Source: Sipunculus nudus (lineage: Eukaryota > Annelida > Sipuncula > Golfingiida > Sipunculidae). From it: a stretch of DNA of 64,000 bases. How positions within the stretch are numbered: the stretch's first letter is position 1; each line of letters opens with the position of its first letter. Positions 1 to 12,700 of the stretch are shown here, one piece after another. The translations under genes and the position numbers were made by a program. Location of the stretch: positions 64,474,870 through 64,538,869 of the forward strand of contig CM049307.1 of assembly GCA_026874595.1 (NCBI GenBank). Direction: 5' to 3'. The notes beneath the pieces are model-generated. The model was given only the letters and a program-made list of their open reading frames with translations. It had not been told where the DNA came from and ran no database searches.

Positions 1-609
1 TGGGCTTGTGAGCGGGATAACTCTAAAAGGATTCACAATAGGAATTTTATTTCTTTGGTGAAGTTGTATATCGACAAAATCTCGGTCAAGTTCAAAGATG
101 GGTGACCTTGACCTACTTTTCAAGGTCACAGAGCTTGTAATAGAATAAAACTTAGAAGCTTATTTTTCAGGAAGCATTTGGTGGATTGTTATGAATCATG
201 GTACATACCTCTCCGTTTTAAATTTATAACTGAGACATGTACAGATATACATCCATGTGAGAACAAATATTTAGTACTTGTTACTGTTACCACCTCTAAA
301 CACTGTTCTTTTGGCTGAGGGCTTTTGTCAGCTTCTGCTGATATTCGAATCATATACTGGTATATAATATATTGTAGCCAGCAGTATCATGACATGCAGA
401 GGATCTGTCTGAAAATGATTCTTGTTCTAAAGAGATTATATTTTCAACCATGTCAGTTTGTTTGTCTGTTACACAAAAAAATGTGGGACTGAAACCTTGT
501 TAATGTGGTTGCTATCTGTACAAAGGGGTGGATGTTGTAGGATTGTTTTCCTGTGGGAGAGGTATATATTTCATCGTGTTTACTAGTTTTATTTGATATG
601 ATTCCACAG
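1..609. other. Intron sequence upstream of first visible exon
   Basis: This stretch is non-coding. A short block around 60-150 with several 'aaggtcac/tgacctt' words resembles the dispersed repeat sequence also seen near 18950-19330. Nothing else is recognisable. Confidence 0.6.
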
Positions 610-768
610 CGGAGGAGGAGCACCAGGCTCTACGTCAGGCGGAGGAACAGGCCAAGTCCATGAAGCTGGATGCTGTGCGACTCTGTTTTGAAGCGTATCT
701 CCTAGACGAACAGGGAAGAATATACAGCAGGCTGCCTCCTGCTATATCTAAACCAATATTTGACAGCA
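610..768 (+). CDS. NF-kB exon 1 of window: end of RHD N-terminal domain and linker
   Basis: The acceptor is ccacag at 604-609 and the donor is gtgagt at 769. The exon enters at the second base of a codon. It encodes a charged helix followed by [12 protein letters not shown] and [12 protein letters not shown], the conserved hinge between the two Rel homology subdomains of NF-kB p50/p52-type proteins. Confidence 0.9.
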
Positions 769-3700
769 GTGAGTTCAGTATTTGAAAACCATATGTAGGT
801 TCATATCCAAAACATCTGCTCATAAACTGTGTTCTGCGAACTTCAGCAAATTTACTATCATTAATTAGGGCCTCTCTGATTATATCTACTGATATATTGT
901 TTGTACTAATATAGATCTTCTAGTCAGGTCTTTACCAAATGTGGAAATTATAATGACTGTCAAATACAGTTATAATTATTGTTAAAATTATATACTTGTG
1001 ATTAGTAACTGATAAATAGATAAGATTAGTTGGGGGCAGATTTTTTTTAATTGCAACCATTCTTCATTTCTAGTCTCCTGTTTAGATTCTGTACAAATAA
1101 TGAGATGATATTATTCACAGGATTTGAACAGTGTATGTTTAGTTGTCTCACTTGTTCATATGTTCCTCTAGATAGGTTCAAACATACTTTATTTCTTGAA
1201 TTCCATGTCACATTAATATACTTGTATTTATTTTAACAGAGGCCCCCGGTGCTGCCCCTCTGAAGATCTGTCGGATGGACCGGATGGCTGGATGTTGTAC
1301 CGGGAGTGAGGAAGTGTTCCTCCTGTGTGACCGGGTGCAAAAAGGTCAGTACCCACGGTCACTTTAGTAGCCCACTCTGTTCAGTACTCCACTGCCAATT
1401 CAATATCCCACTATCAGTTCAGTACTCCACTGCCAATGCAATATCCCACTATCAGTTCAGTACTCCACTGCCAATTCAATATCCCACTATCAGTTCAGAA
1501 TCCCACTGAATACTCAGAATAGGTTTTTACCATATATCCTTGTCTTTGAAAGTTTGCACAATGGCCCGAATACTCAGAATTTGTTTATACCACTGCATAC
1601 CCTTCTCAGCTTGAACAATAATTTCTTTGGTATCATGACCTCAAATTGACCAAATTTATCTAATAAAATCTGTGGGTATTGACACACAATGGCAAATTAT
1701 ATTAAAAGGTAAGGTAAAAAGTGCCATAGAACAATTTCTTTAATAAATGAAAGGAGTAAATTCATGGCAGATTTTGAATCGGTTAGCTCTCCCTTTTAGT
1801 ATAAGTAACTGGAGCTGGGTGATGGTTGACATGTGCCAGCTGATTTTTATATGCCTGTCTATGACAGGACTTATTATGGTTTACCAAGGGTCTGTACATC
1901 TAGCCATCCGCTCGTTAACTTTGAGTGACTAATCATGGCTTTTTGTCTCACCCAAGTTTGATCATTGGCAAAACCGATTAATATTTAACAAAATTCTTAT
2001 AGGTTTTCATGAAATCATTACAAATATTATCCAATAGAATTTCTCACTTGAATTACATTCCCAGCAAAATTCATGCATATTCAGTAAGGTCAGAGGTCAC
2101 AAGACATACAATGGGAGTATAATGCACCATTTGCAGTGGTCTTGTTTAAAATCATTTTCTTTTATTACTGCAGTGTAGCTCCTGATGCATAGCAGCCAGA
2201 CCCTTAAATGACTTTCTCAAAGGGATATGTGTAATGTAACTTGTTTGACAACTGTGTCATTTTTCTTCAGATGATATAGCAGTACGGTTTTATGAAGAGG
2301 CAGGAGATGGACAAATTAAATGGGAAAGCTATGGAGTGTTTGGTCCAGCTGATGTACATCGGCAGGTAAATGGGTCTAGACCTTGGTGTTTCTATTATGA
2401 TTTTAAAAGAAGTAAGGTTTTATTTACCACTAGCTGATAAACCCGGTATACCGGGCTAATTACCGGGGTGGGGGAGATATATTAACTGAGATATGGAATG
2501 TTGGCTCATTTTTCATTCTAAAAGTTAACAGAAAATATAGGTTTTCAGTGGGAAACTGTCTGAATAAGATATGTATAAATAATTTTTACATTTGTTTTGT
2601 GGCACCATGCTCATGGCAAGAAATAAATACCCTGGTATGTTTACCTTGAAGACCTGGTCAGTGATGATGTTTACAATGTGAACCGGAATGAAACGCGGGG
2701 GCATTCAGGTTTTTGATGATATTTGACTCGATTCTATCGTTGGACATATAAAGATTAGGTTGATGTGAGGAACACATGAAAGATTTATTAAATGTACGTT
2801 GCAAGGAAACTGTTCCTGAAGTAAGGAACAGAAATATGCATACCTCGTAATTAGCAGAGGCGGACCCAACGGGACTCCATGTAGAGGGTCCATATCCCAT
2901 TTTCAGCCACTGCAACCTTTTTTATTTCATCGTATCAGACAAATTTTGAGGCCTGAAACCCCCAACACCACTCCACCCCACCCCACCCCACGACTGTTCC
3001 TGAAATAGGGACCTTGAATTAGGTTTTGTCACTTATCCTCCTGGGTTGAACTCTCCATTTCATAAAGCGAGAAAAGTGTTTTTCTCTTTTACTGACCATG
3101 CACGTGGGTGAGAGCCTCATTCAAATGTAAGGACCGAAAGGCTCAAATCCCTCACTGAAAGCAAGCGTTATTCATATGAACAATAGTAGTGTTTGAGGTT
3201 GAGTGACCACGATTCACGCATTCCGGTCATTGCCGAAGGCAGTTCATCTGTGCTCGGTCTTACCTCCATGTAAGTCGGTAAAAACGGAAAAATCACTCAA
3301 AATTATATGTACATTAAAAATTATTTATTCTCATATCACCATTAATAAAGTTTTTTTAGAGAAAACTCAGGATTTTAAAACCTGTTAAGGCAAACCTGAC
3401 AAAGTGTCTTAAGAATTATGCTGCAGTATGTGATATCCTAAATTATGCCACCTAAACCTTTTTAGCTCAGCTGAATATAAGTCAACTGAGCTATTGTGAT
3501 TGTCCTTTTTCTGTTGGTTGCAATCCATCCTTTTTTAAACTGGCACGTTTTGAAACCATAGGAAGTATGAAACCAATATTTTTCCAAGAATGCCTACTGT
3601 TAAAACACTGGTGTTGTTTTGTTAGCTCAGCTAAGACATTAATTCCTATAATTTGTACATTCATCACTAACAGCAATTACTAAGTTTTCTTTTTTTCTGT

Positions 3701-6700
3701 TAGTCATGTCATAGTTATTTCTGCAATTATATTTTGTGTTTGACTACCCCAAATAACAAAGACAAAAAATGCATAACAATAGAAAAAAATCCTTTTTGCA
3801 TTTGCTAAGATTTTGCAAAATTAAAATGATTCCCTTGTTTTACATGCTTTGGTGTAGAAACAGGGAGACAGAGCTTCTAAAGTAAGACTTTTGTTAGTTT
3901 TCAAGGCATCTAAACATATTTGAATCTCACAAATATAGCAGAATGATAGAAGGATATGATGTGATACGTTCCTGTTATCTATTCTTGTCATCATGAAAAA
4001 CTACAATTTAGCTGGCTCAATTGTTTTATTGTATGTAACTTTAAATGTGATTTTCTCATTATATTTCAGTATGCTATTGTGTTCAAGACCCCTGCTTACT
4101 TTGATATCCACATAGACAAGCCAGTCCATGTGCTGGTACAGCTCAAACGGCTGTCAGATGATGAGAAGAGTGACCCTAAACCCTTCACTTACTTCCCACA
4201 GTCTATAGGTAAGATAGAAAAAGAGTGACCCTAAACCCTTGAAGCATTTACACTGGCTTAAAATGTACAGTACCAGTCATAGAATAAAACTCTAAAACTC
4301 TAAAGTCTAAAACTTACAACAATCTTGGACTTATAGACCAAGCTGATCACCCATTTCAGTGTTTGTAATATTGCTCTAACTTCATATTCCTGCTGTTACA
4401 TTATGTGTAGTCCCATTGAAATAACAAGAATATATAATGCAGGTGTAATGTCTTAATTTAGGTTTCTGTTGAAATGATATATGTAGCGTACCACTAGTGT
4501 GACAGAACTAACCAGTGGGTCTCATCTTTTCTTGTAGACAAAGAAGAAGTAGCAAAGAAGCGGAAGAAGAAAATATTTGGTAATTCAGTGAAGTTTCAGT
4601 TATTTTTTATTATGCATAATAGCAAACCAAAAGCAAAGCTTTCATCTTGGTATATCTTTGAAACAATCCAGTCTTGGTAAAAATACTTCATAATCATATG
4701 ATAGTCATAATTATATAATAATTGATACATAAAATAAGGATTTATATATAGTTTGTGCTCTCTTTTACTGTTATTTTATAAATTTGTAAGGTATTCATCA
4801 CAAAGTTAATTTTTAACACAGCTGACTTTCAGTTATGTATATTAATTATGATATGCTACTGAAAGGCACCATCCTAGCCATTCTGAGTGCTTAGGATGAG
4901 TCATTATAATGATTTGTTCAATCCATGTGAAATAAATAAGTTAAAATGAAAAAATCTGAAAATGCTCTTTTTTTTCTATAAATTTGAGAATATAGTTTTG
5001 AGCACCTTGAAGCCAGACTGTTGTGCTTGACAGTCAGACACAGTGTTTTGGTGAGTATGTAGAATTCCTGCAGTGATATCACCAGAAAACCAATAGCCAA
5101 TTTTGATTACAAAAAAAAAAAATTAGTGCCCAGATGTGCCTCTAAAATGCATTTTTCTAGCAGAGTCTTTGGATTGGTTAAAATTAAGGCTGTCGTTTGT
5201 GTCTTATTGTTGTATAACTAATCAAATCAATCAACTCAAATTATGCATTTTACTTGCACTGTCTTAGTATAGAAATCTGCTATAATGGAACATTGCTTAA
5301 CAAGCAGAATATACAGCCTTTTGAAATGAATGTTGGCTTCAACAAGACTAAATCCTTTGCATAATTTGACGAGCCCTCATGACCATGTGTTTTTGCTGTT
5401 AGGCTCCGGTGGAGGAGGATTTTTAGGAGGGTCACGAGAACCAAAGTCCAGTCTTGGAGGAGCTGGAGGAAGTGAAAACAGACCTTCAAACATTATCTTC
5501 AGCTCCAGCAACGCCTTCACGCCCATCAATAATGGTCAGTAGATACCTACAGCCTAATCATGTATCAGCAGAGAATTCATAATCATGTCAAATCATAGAT
5601 TATTCATTTTGATGCTGATTTTGATGTCAGTAAAATGATTTTTAGTGGTTTATGTGTGATTTTCAGATTTGTCCGATATAATTTTTTATAAACACTTTTA
5701 AATGTTGACTTAGAATTTATAGAGAATTCTTAAAGGGAGCCATATTTTGTTGTAGTTAAACTACTTATGTGAAGTGGGAGATGATGAAACGTGATTGATA
5801 TATTTGATAAACATCTGACACTAAATTGACATTGCTTTTATATATCAGAGAGTCAAGATTTATGCAGTGCTCCAGATTCAATGACTTTTACAAATAGTAA
5901 AACAGTAAAAATAGATTTTGTTAAAAAATATAAGTGAACTAAATTTATTTCTCATGAGTGTTGTTTCTTTCTTGTTCAGTTCTAATACATGTGTTTATAA
6001 CTGAACAGTATAAGAAAAAGCTTTAATAGATCTACTAACAATTTTATACATCAATATTGTGCATTAGAAACATATGATACAGTTTATTTAAAGTTACTTT
6101 GTGTTTGTGTAATTGATATTAAGGTACAGCTTGATGGGTTTAATAATCAAAACTTATCAGTCCTTAAGTTCTTAATGAAGTGATGCATTGGCATCTTATC
6201 ATCAGGTTCCTGTCAGTGGTAAACAGGGATGATAGTTAAGAACTGACATTGCTTGTTTTGTGACAGCCTTGCCAGCTGACTTACCTGTGTCACTCCCGGG
6301 CTATAACCTCCCTGAACCAAGCGTCTCTGACTCGGACTCGCTGGCCCCTCTGATCAGATCAAGCTTAATGTCAGTGGGCAACGACAGCCTCGGAATGGAT
6401 TCATCAGAGGACACTAAAAAACGTTCTCGGGATAAGGGTCTAAGGACAGATCAGGCAGCAAGTCACTCTGACAAAACTCTTCAATCTTCACCTTCTGCTG
6501 ATAAGCCTAAACAAACACATTCTGACAGCCATATTGATCAATCACGGCGGAAAAGTGAAGAAACAGACAAAGACATTAACAGAGCAGAGGACCAGTCTAC
6601 AGATCAGCAGATAAACAATAGCACGGATGACAGTGAGGATTTTGTAGATGCTCACAGTGACTATAACAGTGCTTCTGATGGAGAGGACTATTACTACGGT

Positions 6701-9700
6701 CACCCACACAGTCCAGTATATACCACGTCAGATAGTGAGGGCCCAGCATCCCTGGAGGGGTGGAGGCCACAGCTCTCCAAGCAGAATCAACTAGCAAACC
6801 TGAGTAAGTATCAGTGTACCCAGGTGGTAGCTATAGTGGTAACAGTAATATGAACACTCCTTACGTAATGGTAAGCACTACAGTCATGTTAATCTTCCTA
6901 GCTTCAACAAGTCCTTGTTTAAATTAGTGTGATCTGTTGGGTTTCACCTCCAGGAGTTGGCACAGGGCCAAGAATTTTATCTGTACCAAGGAGAGCTTGG
7001 TGCATCAATCTCCAAAGCATTAAACCATGTTTTAACCTTTCTGATGGTGGGGTGCTGTTTTTTCAGTCTCTGATTTTGCGGTGCTGTTTCTGTCTCTGAT
7101 ATTGTGGTGATGTGTTTCAGTGTCTGATGTTGTGTTGATGTGTTTCAGTCTCCGTTGTTGCGGCTGAACGGCTGCTACTGGCCTGCCAGGTGGCAGAACA
7201 GATCACTAAGGGTCTGCAGGCCCTAGCAATGACTGGCGATATATCTCACCTCCTGCTGCTCCTACGACACCTGACAGCCAATCAGGATGAGAACGGAGAC
7301 AAGTAAGTAGTGAAGGGGAGTCTAAATGGTCTCTCATATGTGTTTACTCCTTAAAATAAAAATACTTTAGGTTATTTTACTTTTGTTTTATTTTGTTAAA
7401 AGCCAAAATTTATCTATTGGACTCAACTGAAGTTGAAATATCCTAAAATTATCTTAGGCTGGATTTGCTGATACTATTAATGACTAAGGTAATATATAAT
7501 GTGTAGCACTTCATTCAGTGTGAACTTGGGTAAGTAGTGATTGTTTGTTTTTGTTTCAGTGTACTTCACCTAGGGATCATCCATCACCAGCCAGTCATTG
7601 TACAGGTCCTCATCCGTACCGTGAATACAATACCCCATCTAAACATCATTAACGAGCTCAACCTCCTCAAACAGGTAACGGCCTAGCTATCAACACAAGA
7701 CTATTATGAAGGAACATGTGCTGTTTGCTGTTTGGCTGACAGAATGCACCATGATCACATATTAGCCTTAAACTCTCCTATAACAGTGATTATTTTCTGT
7801 TAGGAAAATATTACAGAAGTGAATGTTGGTGGAATTACTGAAGTATATATTTCCTGGACAAAATATCAGATGATTTCCTATAAAGATGAGACCATTAATA
7901 GATCATTATTACATATAAAGGAACTAATGTTCAGATCAGTAATGCTTCCACTCCAATAGTGTCAGAGTGGCAGTGGATGACATTTCAAGAACAGAGCTGA
8001 CAAGGGGACTTGTTAAAAGTTCTTAATTGAAACAGATGAATATCCAGTGGTTTGTGGTCTTTTTTAAATATTTCCAAAAAAAATATATTTATGTCATATC
8101 ATCAAAGTAACCTCAGCACAGCATATTCTTAGTGCTAGTATACCAGGGTACACATGGCTTATCTACCAATGTTGATCACTTGATAGATGAATGTCTGTTA
8201 ATATCCCTGTTAACAGGCTCAACACAGAAAAATAACATGTCCCTTACCTTCTTTGTTTGGACATTGAACCTGTGTGTCAAATGTTGTAATGTAATGTCTT
8301 TAATCTTATTATATTTTACCGCCGTGGGTGTGGTCACCCAAGAGTATTATTCTGTCTTCTTTTCTGCCACAGATAGAGTCCTTCCCTGAGACTGTCCTTG
8401 TAGTATCTTCATGTTGTATCTCCGTGCCTTTATCAAAACCTTGACTGATTCTTTCCTCTCAAGCATTTCAAAAGTATTCATGTACTGCCATTTTCATATA
8501 GACTTAAACCAAGTTGCCGCAAGTTGCAAGACAGAATTAATGGTTTACTGTTGTAGATTAGCCCTGGTCTGACCGACTGTGTGATTTTGATTTCAGTCAC
8601 CACTCCACCTGGCATTTTTAACGGACCAGCCAGATGTTGCAGAACTTCTAACAAAACATGGAGCAGATCCAGGCCTGACAGACAGGAATGGAAACACAGT
8701 TTTCCACATAGCTGCCAAATATGATCGTAGCCAGTGTCTACGTTCTATAGTGCCAGTCAAGCACAAACACCAGGATAAGAAACCGTTCCCAGGAATCAAT
8801 ACGTTAAACTATGAAGGTGGGTGCCAGCTGGTTTGTGAAACAGATGATTATTAATGATTTATTTCAGTGAATTTTTAGATGCGCTTGTTGTTTTTTATGT
8901 TTTTGTAATATTCTTGTATATATTGAATTTTAATACAATATCAGTGAATCTTTTACATCTTTATATAATTTGATATTATTTTTGGGGGGATTTCCTATTT
9001 TTATTGGATATTTTACATAGAGGAACTCGGCTCAGATTAGCTCTAGATTATATTCAAAGTGAAAAGCGTTAGACTGATGTTGGGGATGATGATTTCAGAG
9101 TGATCATTTTGAAGCTAAAGGAACTAGAGTGTAATGTACTAGAGTTTAAAGCCAATGATTTAAAGTAACAGGTTTGAGGCTGATGAAATGAGAAAGACAG
9201 GGTTGAGGCTTGTACTATTAGAGTGACAGGTCAGAGGCTGATAATAAAATGAGTGACAAGTTTGAGGCATGCTTTTTATAGTGAGAGGTTTGAGGAAGGT
9301 GGTATCAGAGTAACAGGTTAGAGACTGATAATATGAGAATGATAGGTTAAAGGCTAGTGCTGTTAGAGTGACAGGTTTATGTTAATTTTTAAGGTTATAC
9401 TGCCCTGCACCTGGCCAGCATGTCAGGCAGCCCAAAAGTCATGAAACTGCTGATACAGGCACAGGCAGATGTCAACCATCCTGATGGTCGCAGCGGCCGG
9501 ACAGCCCTCCACCATGCTGTCCAGAATGAAAATGTTCCTGCGATTGGCAGCTTGCTCATGGAGGTAAAGTTACAGTCAATATTGTGCCTGCCAATGGCAG
9601 CCTGCTTATGCTGTTATGGTCAATTTAGTCATACCTGCTAAATTCAGCCATCTATTTTAGTTAAAGTTATTATAAATTTTCATGCAATTGGCAGCCTCAT

Positions 9701-12700
9701 TATGGCGGTAAAATGTCTCTGCTATTGACAGCCTTTAGAGGCAAAGCTGTCACAGCAGAGCCCATGGGCAGTGAATGATGAAGAAATATTAATATATATT
9801 TTGCTTGCTGACAGTGTAAAGAAAAGTTGGTATGAGATCATGAATAAAACTGCAAAACGTATATCTTGTTAATTTGACTTTGTAAGGCTTCCACATTACC
9901 AGTACGCATTACCACATTACCATTCCACAATACCAGTACGCATGCGCCGAATGGGTAGCACGCAAAAAGCGTGAGCTCAACAAAAAAACAGGTTCAAAAT
10001 GAAAAATCGAAAGAAAAAATAATGACAGATAAACAAAAGTCTAACCACTGAAGATACTAAGGATACCAGGTCGCTCCGAAGTGGAATAACCAACAAATAG
10101 TAAGTAAGAAACATTTTATACCAGCGCTAGGTGTGGGCCGGGCCCCTAGTAACAAAGAGGCCATTTTGTCGTGTGAAAATAAACACGCGAAAAAATAAAG
10201 TACAGAGATAAACAACAAGAACTCAAAATGGATGCGTCGTCCCAAATTGCACAGCAATTGGTATCCGCTCTACTGAATAAAGACGTTCAAAAATATTTTG
10301 AAAATTATATTGTTCACCCTCTAAGAACAGAATTGAAAGAACTGAAGACAGAAATAAAAAATCTCAAAGAAACAGTACAAGAAAACGAAACTGAAATTGA
10401 CGAACTGAGAACAGAAATGCAGGAATTGCAACGCAAACTTGCAAAGAAATGCGAAATCAAAACCATCAAAGAAAAAATTGAGCAACATAAAAAATGCAAA
10501 AACATTATTATCGAAGGCATCCAGCAAAGGATAAACGAAAACACAGCAAACCTAGTGGTGGAAACACTAAACAGAAATCTAAAACTGAGGAAACCCCTGA
10601 ACGAAAACGACTTGGACAGTGCCATCCGAATTGGAAAGAACACGGAAAATAGGCCGAAAAAAATTCTTGTCATATTCAAAAAAGAAAAAACAAAGGACAT
10701 TATATATCATGAAAAAAGATTACTACGAAAAAACAAAAATGAAAAAATATACATATCAGAGGATCTGACAAAAAAAACTGACGAACTGCTTTATGAATGC
10801 AGAAAAATGAAAAAGAACAAACAAATAAAGTCAGTTTGGACATACAAAGGTGACGTCTACGTTAAAGAAGACGACAAGACCACATCAACTCTAATTGAAG
10901 ACATAGAACATCTGGAACAATTCAAGGATTTTTTATTGATGTCAGCAAACAGCCGTGAGTCGCTACAGCTTGAAAGCCCCCACGGCTCTAAGAACAATTA
11001 AAGGTCAAAGGTCAATCGGCAACCCTAGAAGTTCGTAAATCAGCCGGTAGATGTCGCCCGAAATAAAACAAAGGAACGAACTTCCGGCGGTCGATTAATC
11101 TTGATAAATGATACTTTAACGAGCCTTTAAAGATATATATATATATACTTGTTTCATTATTTGATCTTTAAGATTAACAACGTGAAGGTGAGTCGTCAAT
11201 TTTGTATATTAAACATACTATGCAAAAGAATATTATGAAAATTTAGGCGACTCATCATCCGTTGTAAAGGAAACAGAACCGAACCTGTCGGATGTAAACC
11301 TCAAAGCTCAATCAAGGATTAAACTTTTAAAGCATACAAAATCAAACTTCTAATCTAATTTCTTTTATGATACTACTGAACTTGTTACTATTACTCTCTA
11401 ACCGTTCTATCTGGTAACATATACGGTTATTATCTATATTTTACTATCTAGAATATTTATATAAACTTAATTCTAAGATCCTAACTTCTATACTTTTGAC
11501 CACAACTGTTACCTCCAAACAGTCGCTCTTTAATTCCCTAGTGGGTTAATTATTATTATTATTAATTTTAATCAAAGCATGTCAAATGAAGCAGACATAT
11601 TAAAAAACTTTGGAGGAATAGCCAACAATAATCTATCAAAAATCTTAAATTTAATTGAAAACAAGACAGATAAATACACACACACAATCCAAAACCCAAA
11701 CTCATTCTACTACACTACAGATACACTAAACCAAACCTTAAAACAACCAAATAAATTTACATTAATATCACTGAACTGCCAAAGCATTAATGCAAAACAT
11801 GACAAAATATCACTACTACTAGAAGAACTAATATCAAATAATATCGAAATCAGTGCTCTATGCTTACAAGAAACGTGGTTACATAATGACTCGGACATAA
11901 GTACACTACAACTAAACAATTATAACTGCATACACAAAGGCAAACACTGCACAGAACATGGAGGACTAATAATATATCTACATAAAAAATTTAAATATGA
12001 AATATACCAACCAATTATCAAAACAGAAAACTGGGAGGGATTATTTATAAAGGTAAAGTTACCTGAGACAAATAAAATTATCAAACTAGTTAATATATAT
12101 AAACCACCATATAATAATAATATAGAAGACATCAACCAATTTATTGAAGAACTAACTATGCATCTCTATCACATCAATAAACACAACTCTGACATAATTA
12201 TAGCTGGTGACTTTAACATAGATCTACTCAAAATAAAAACCAAAACAGCACACCGTAACTTTTTGGAATCAGTACACGCACATGGACTTCACGCAAACAT
12301 AACCATACCGACCCGCATCACAGACACCTCAGCTACACTCATCGACAACATATTCTCAAACGTCCCACCACGCCACAGCCAGTCAGGTGTTCTTATTAAC
12401 AACATATCTGATCACCTACCATGCTACATATCCATTAATATAGCTGCTCAATACAAAAAAACTAATAAACAACACTACAACCTCAGGCGCAACATCACCC
12501 CACAAACCATAAACTCCCTCCATAACGACTTGACAAACGCTAAAATTGTTGATAAAATAAGTCTAGACATGTCCTCTAACCCAAATATAAATTACAATAT
12601 TCTAGAAAATATTCTGACTCAAGCAATAAATAAAAACATGCCTTTAAAGAAAATAAAATTTAACAAATATAAGACAAAAAAAACAAACTGGATAACTTTT

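Noticed and set aside
6260-6853. 197-residue ORF as an independent gene
   Set aside because: It is NF-kB exon 7 with intron sequence at both ends; acceptor and donor are strong and phases agree.
10314-10700. 128-residue minus-strand ORF opposite LINE ORF1, and similar Phe-rich minus-strand frames at 12743-13066
   Set aside because: They are shadows of the A-rich LINE coding strand; the + strand frames carry the recognised domains.
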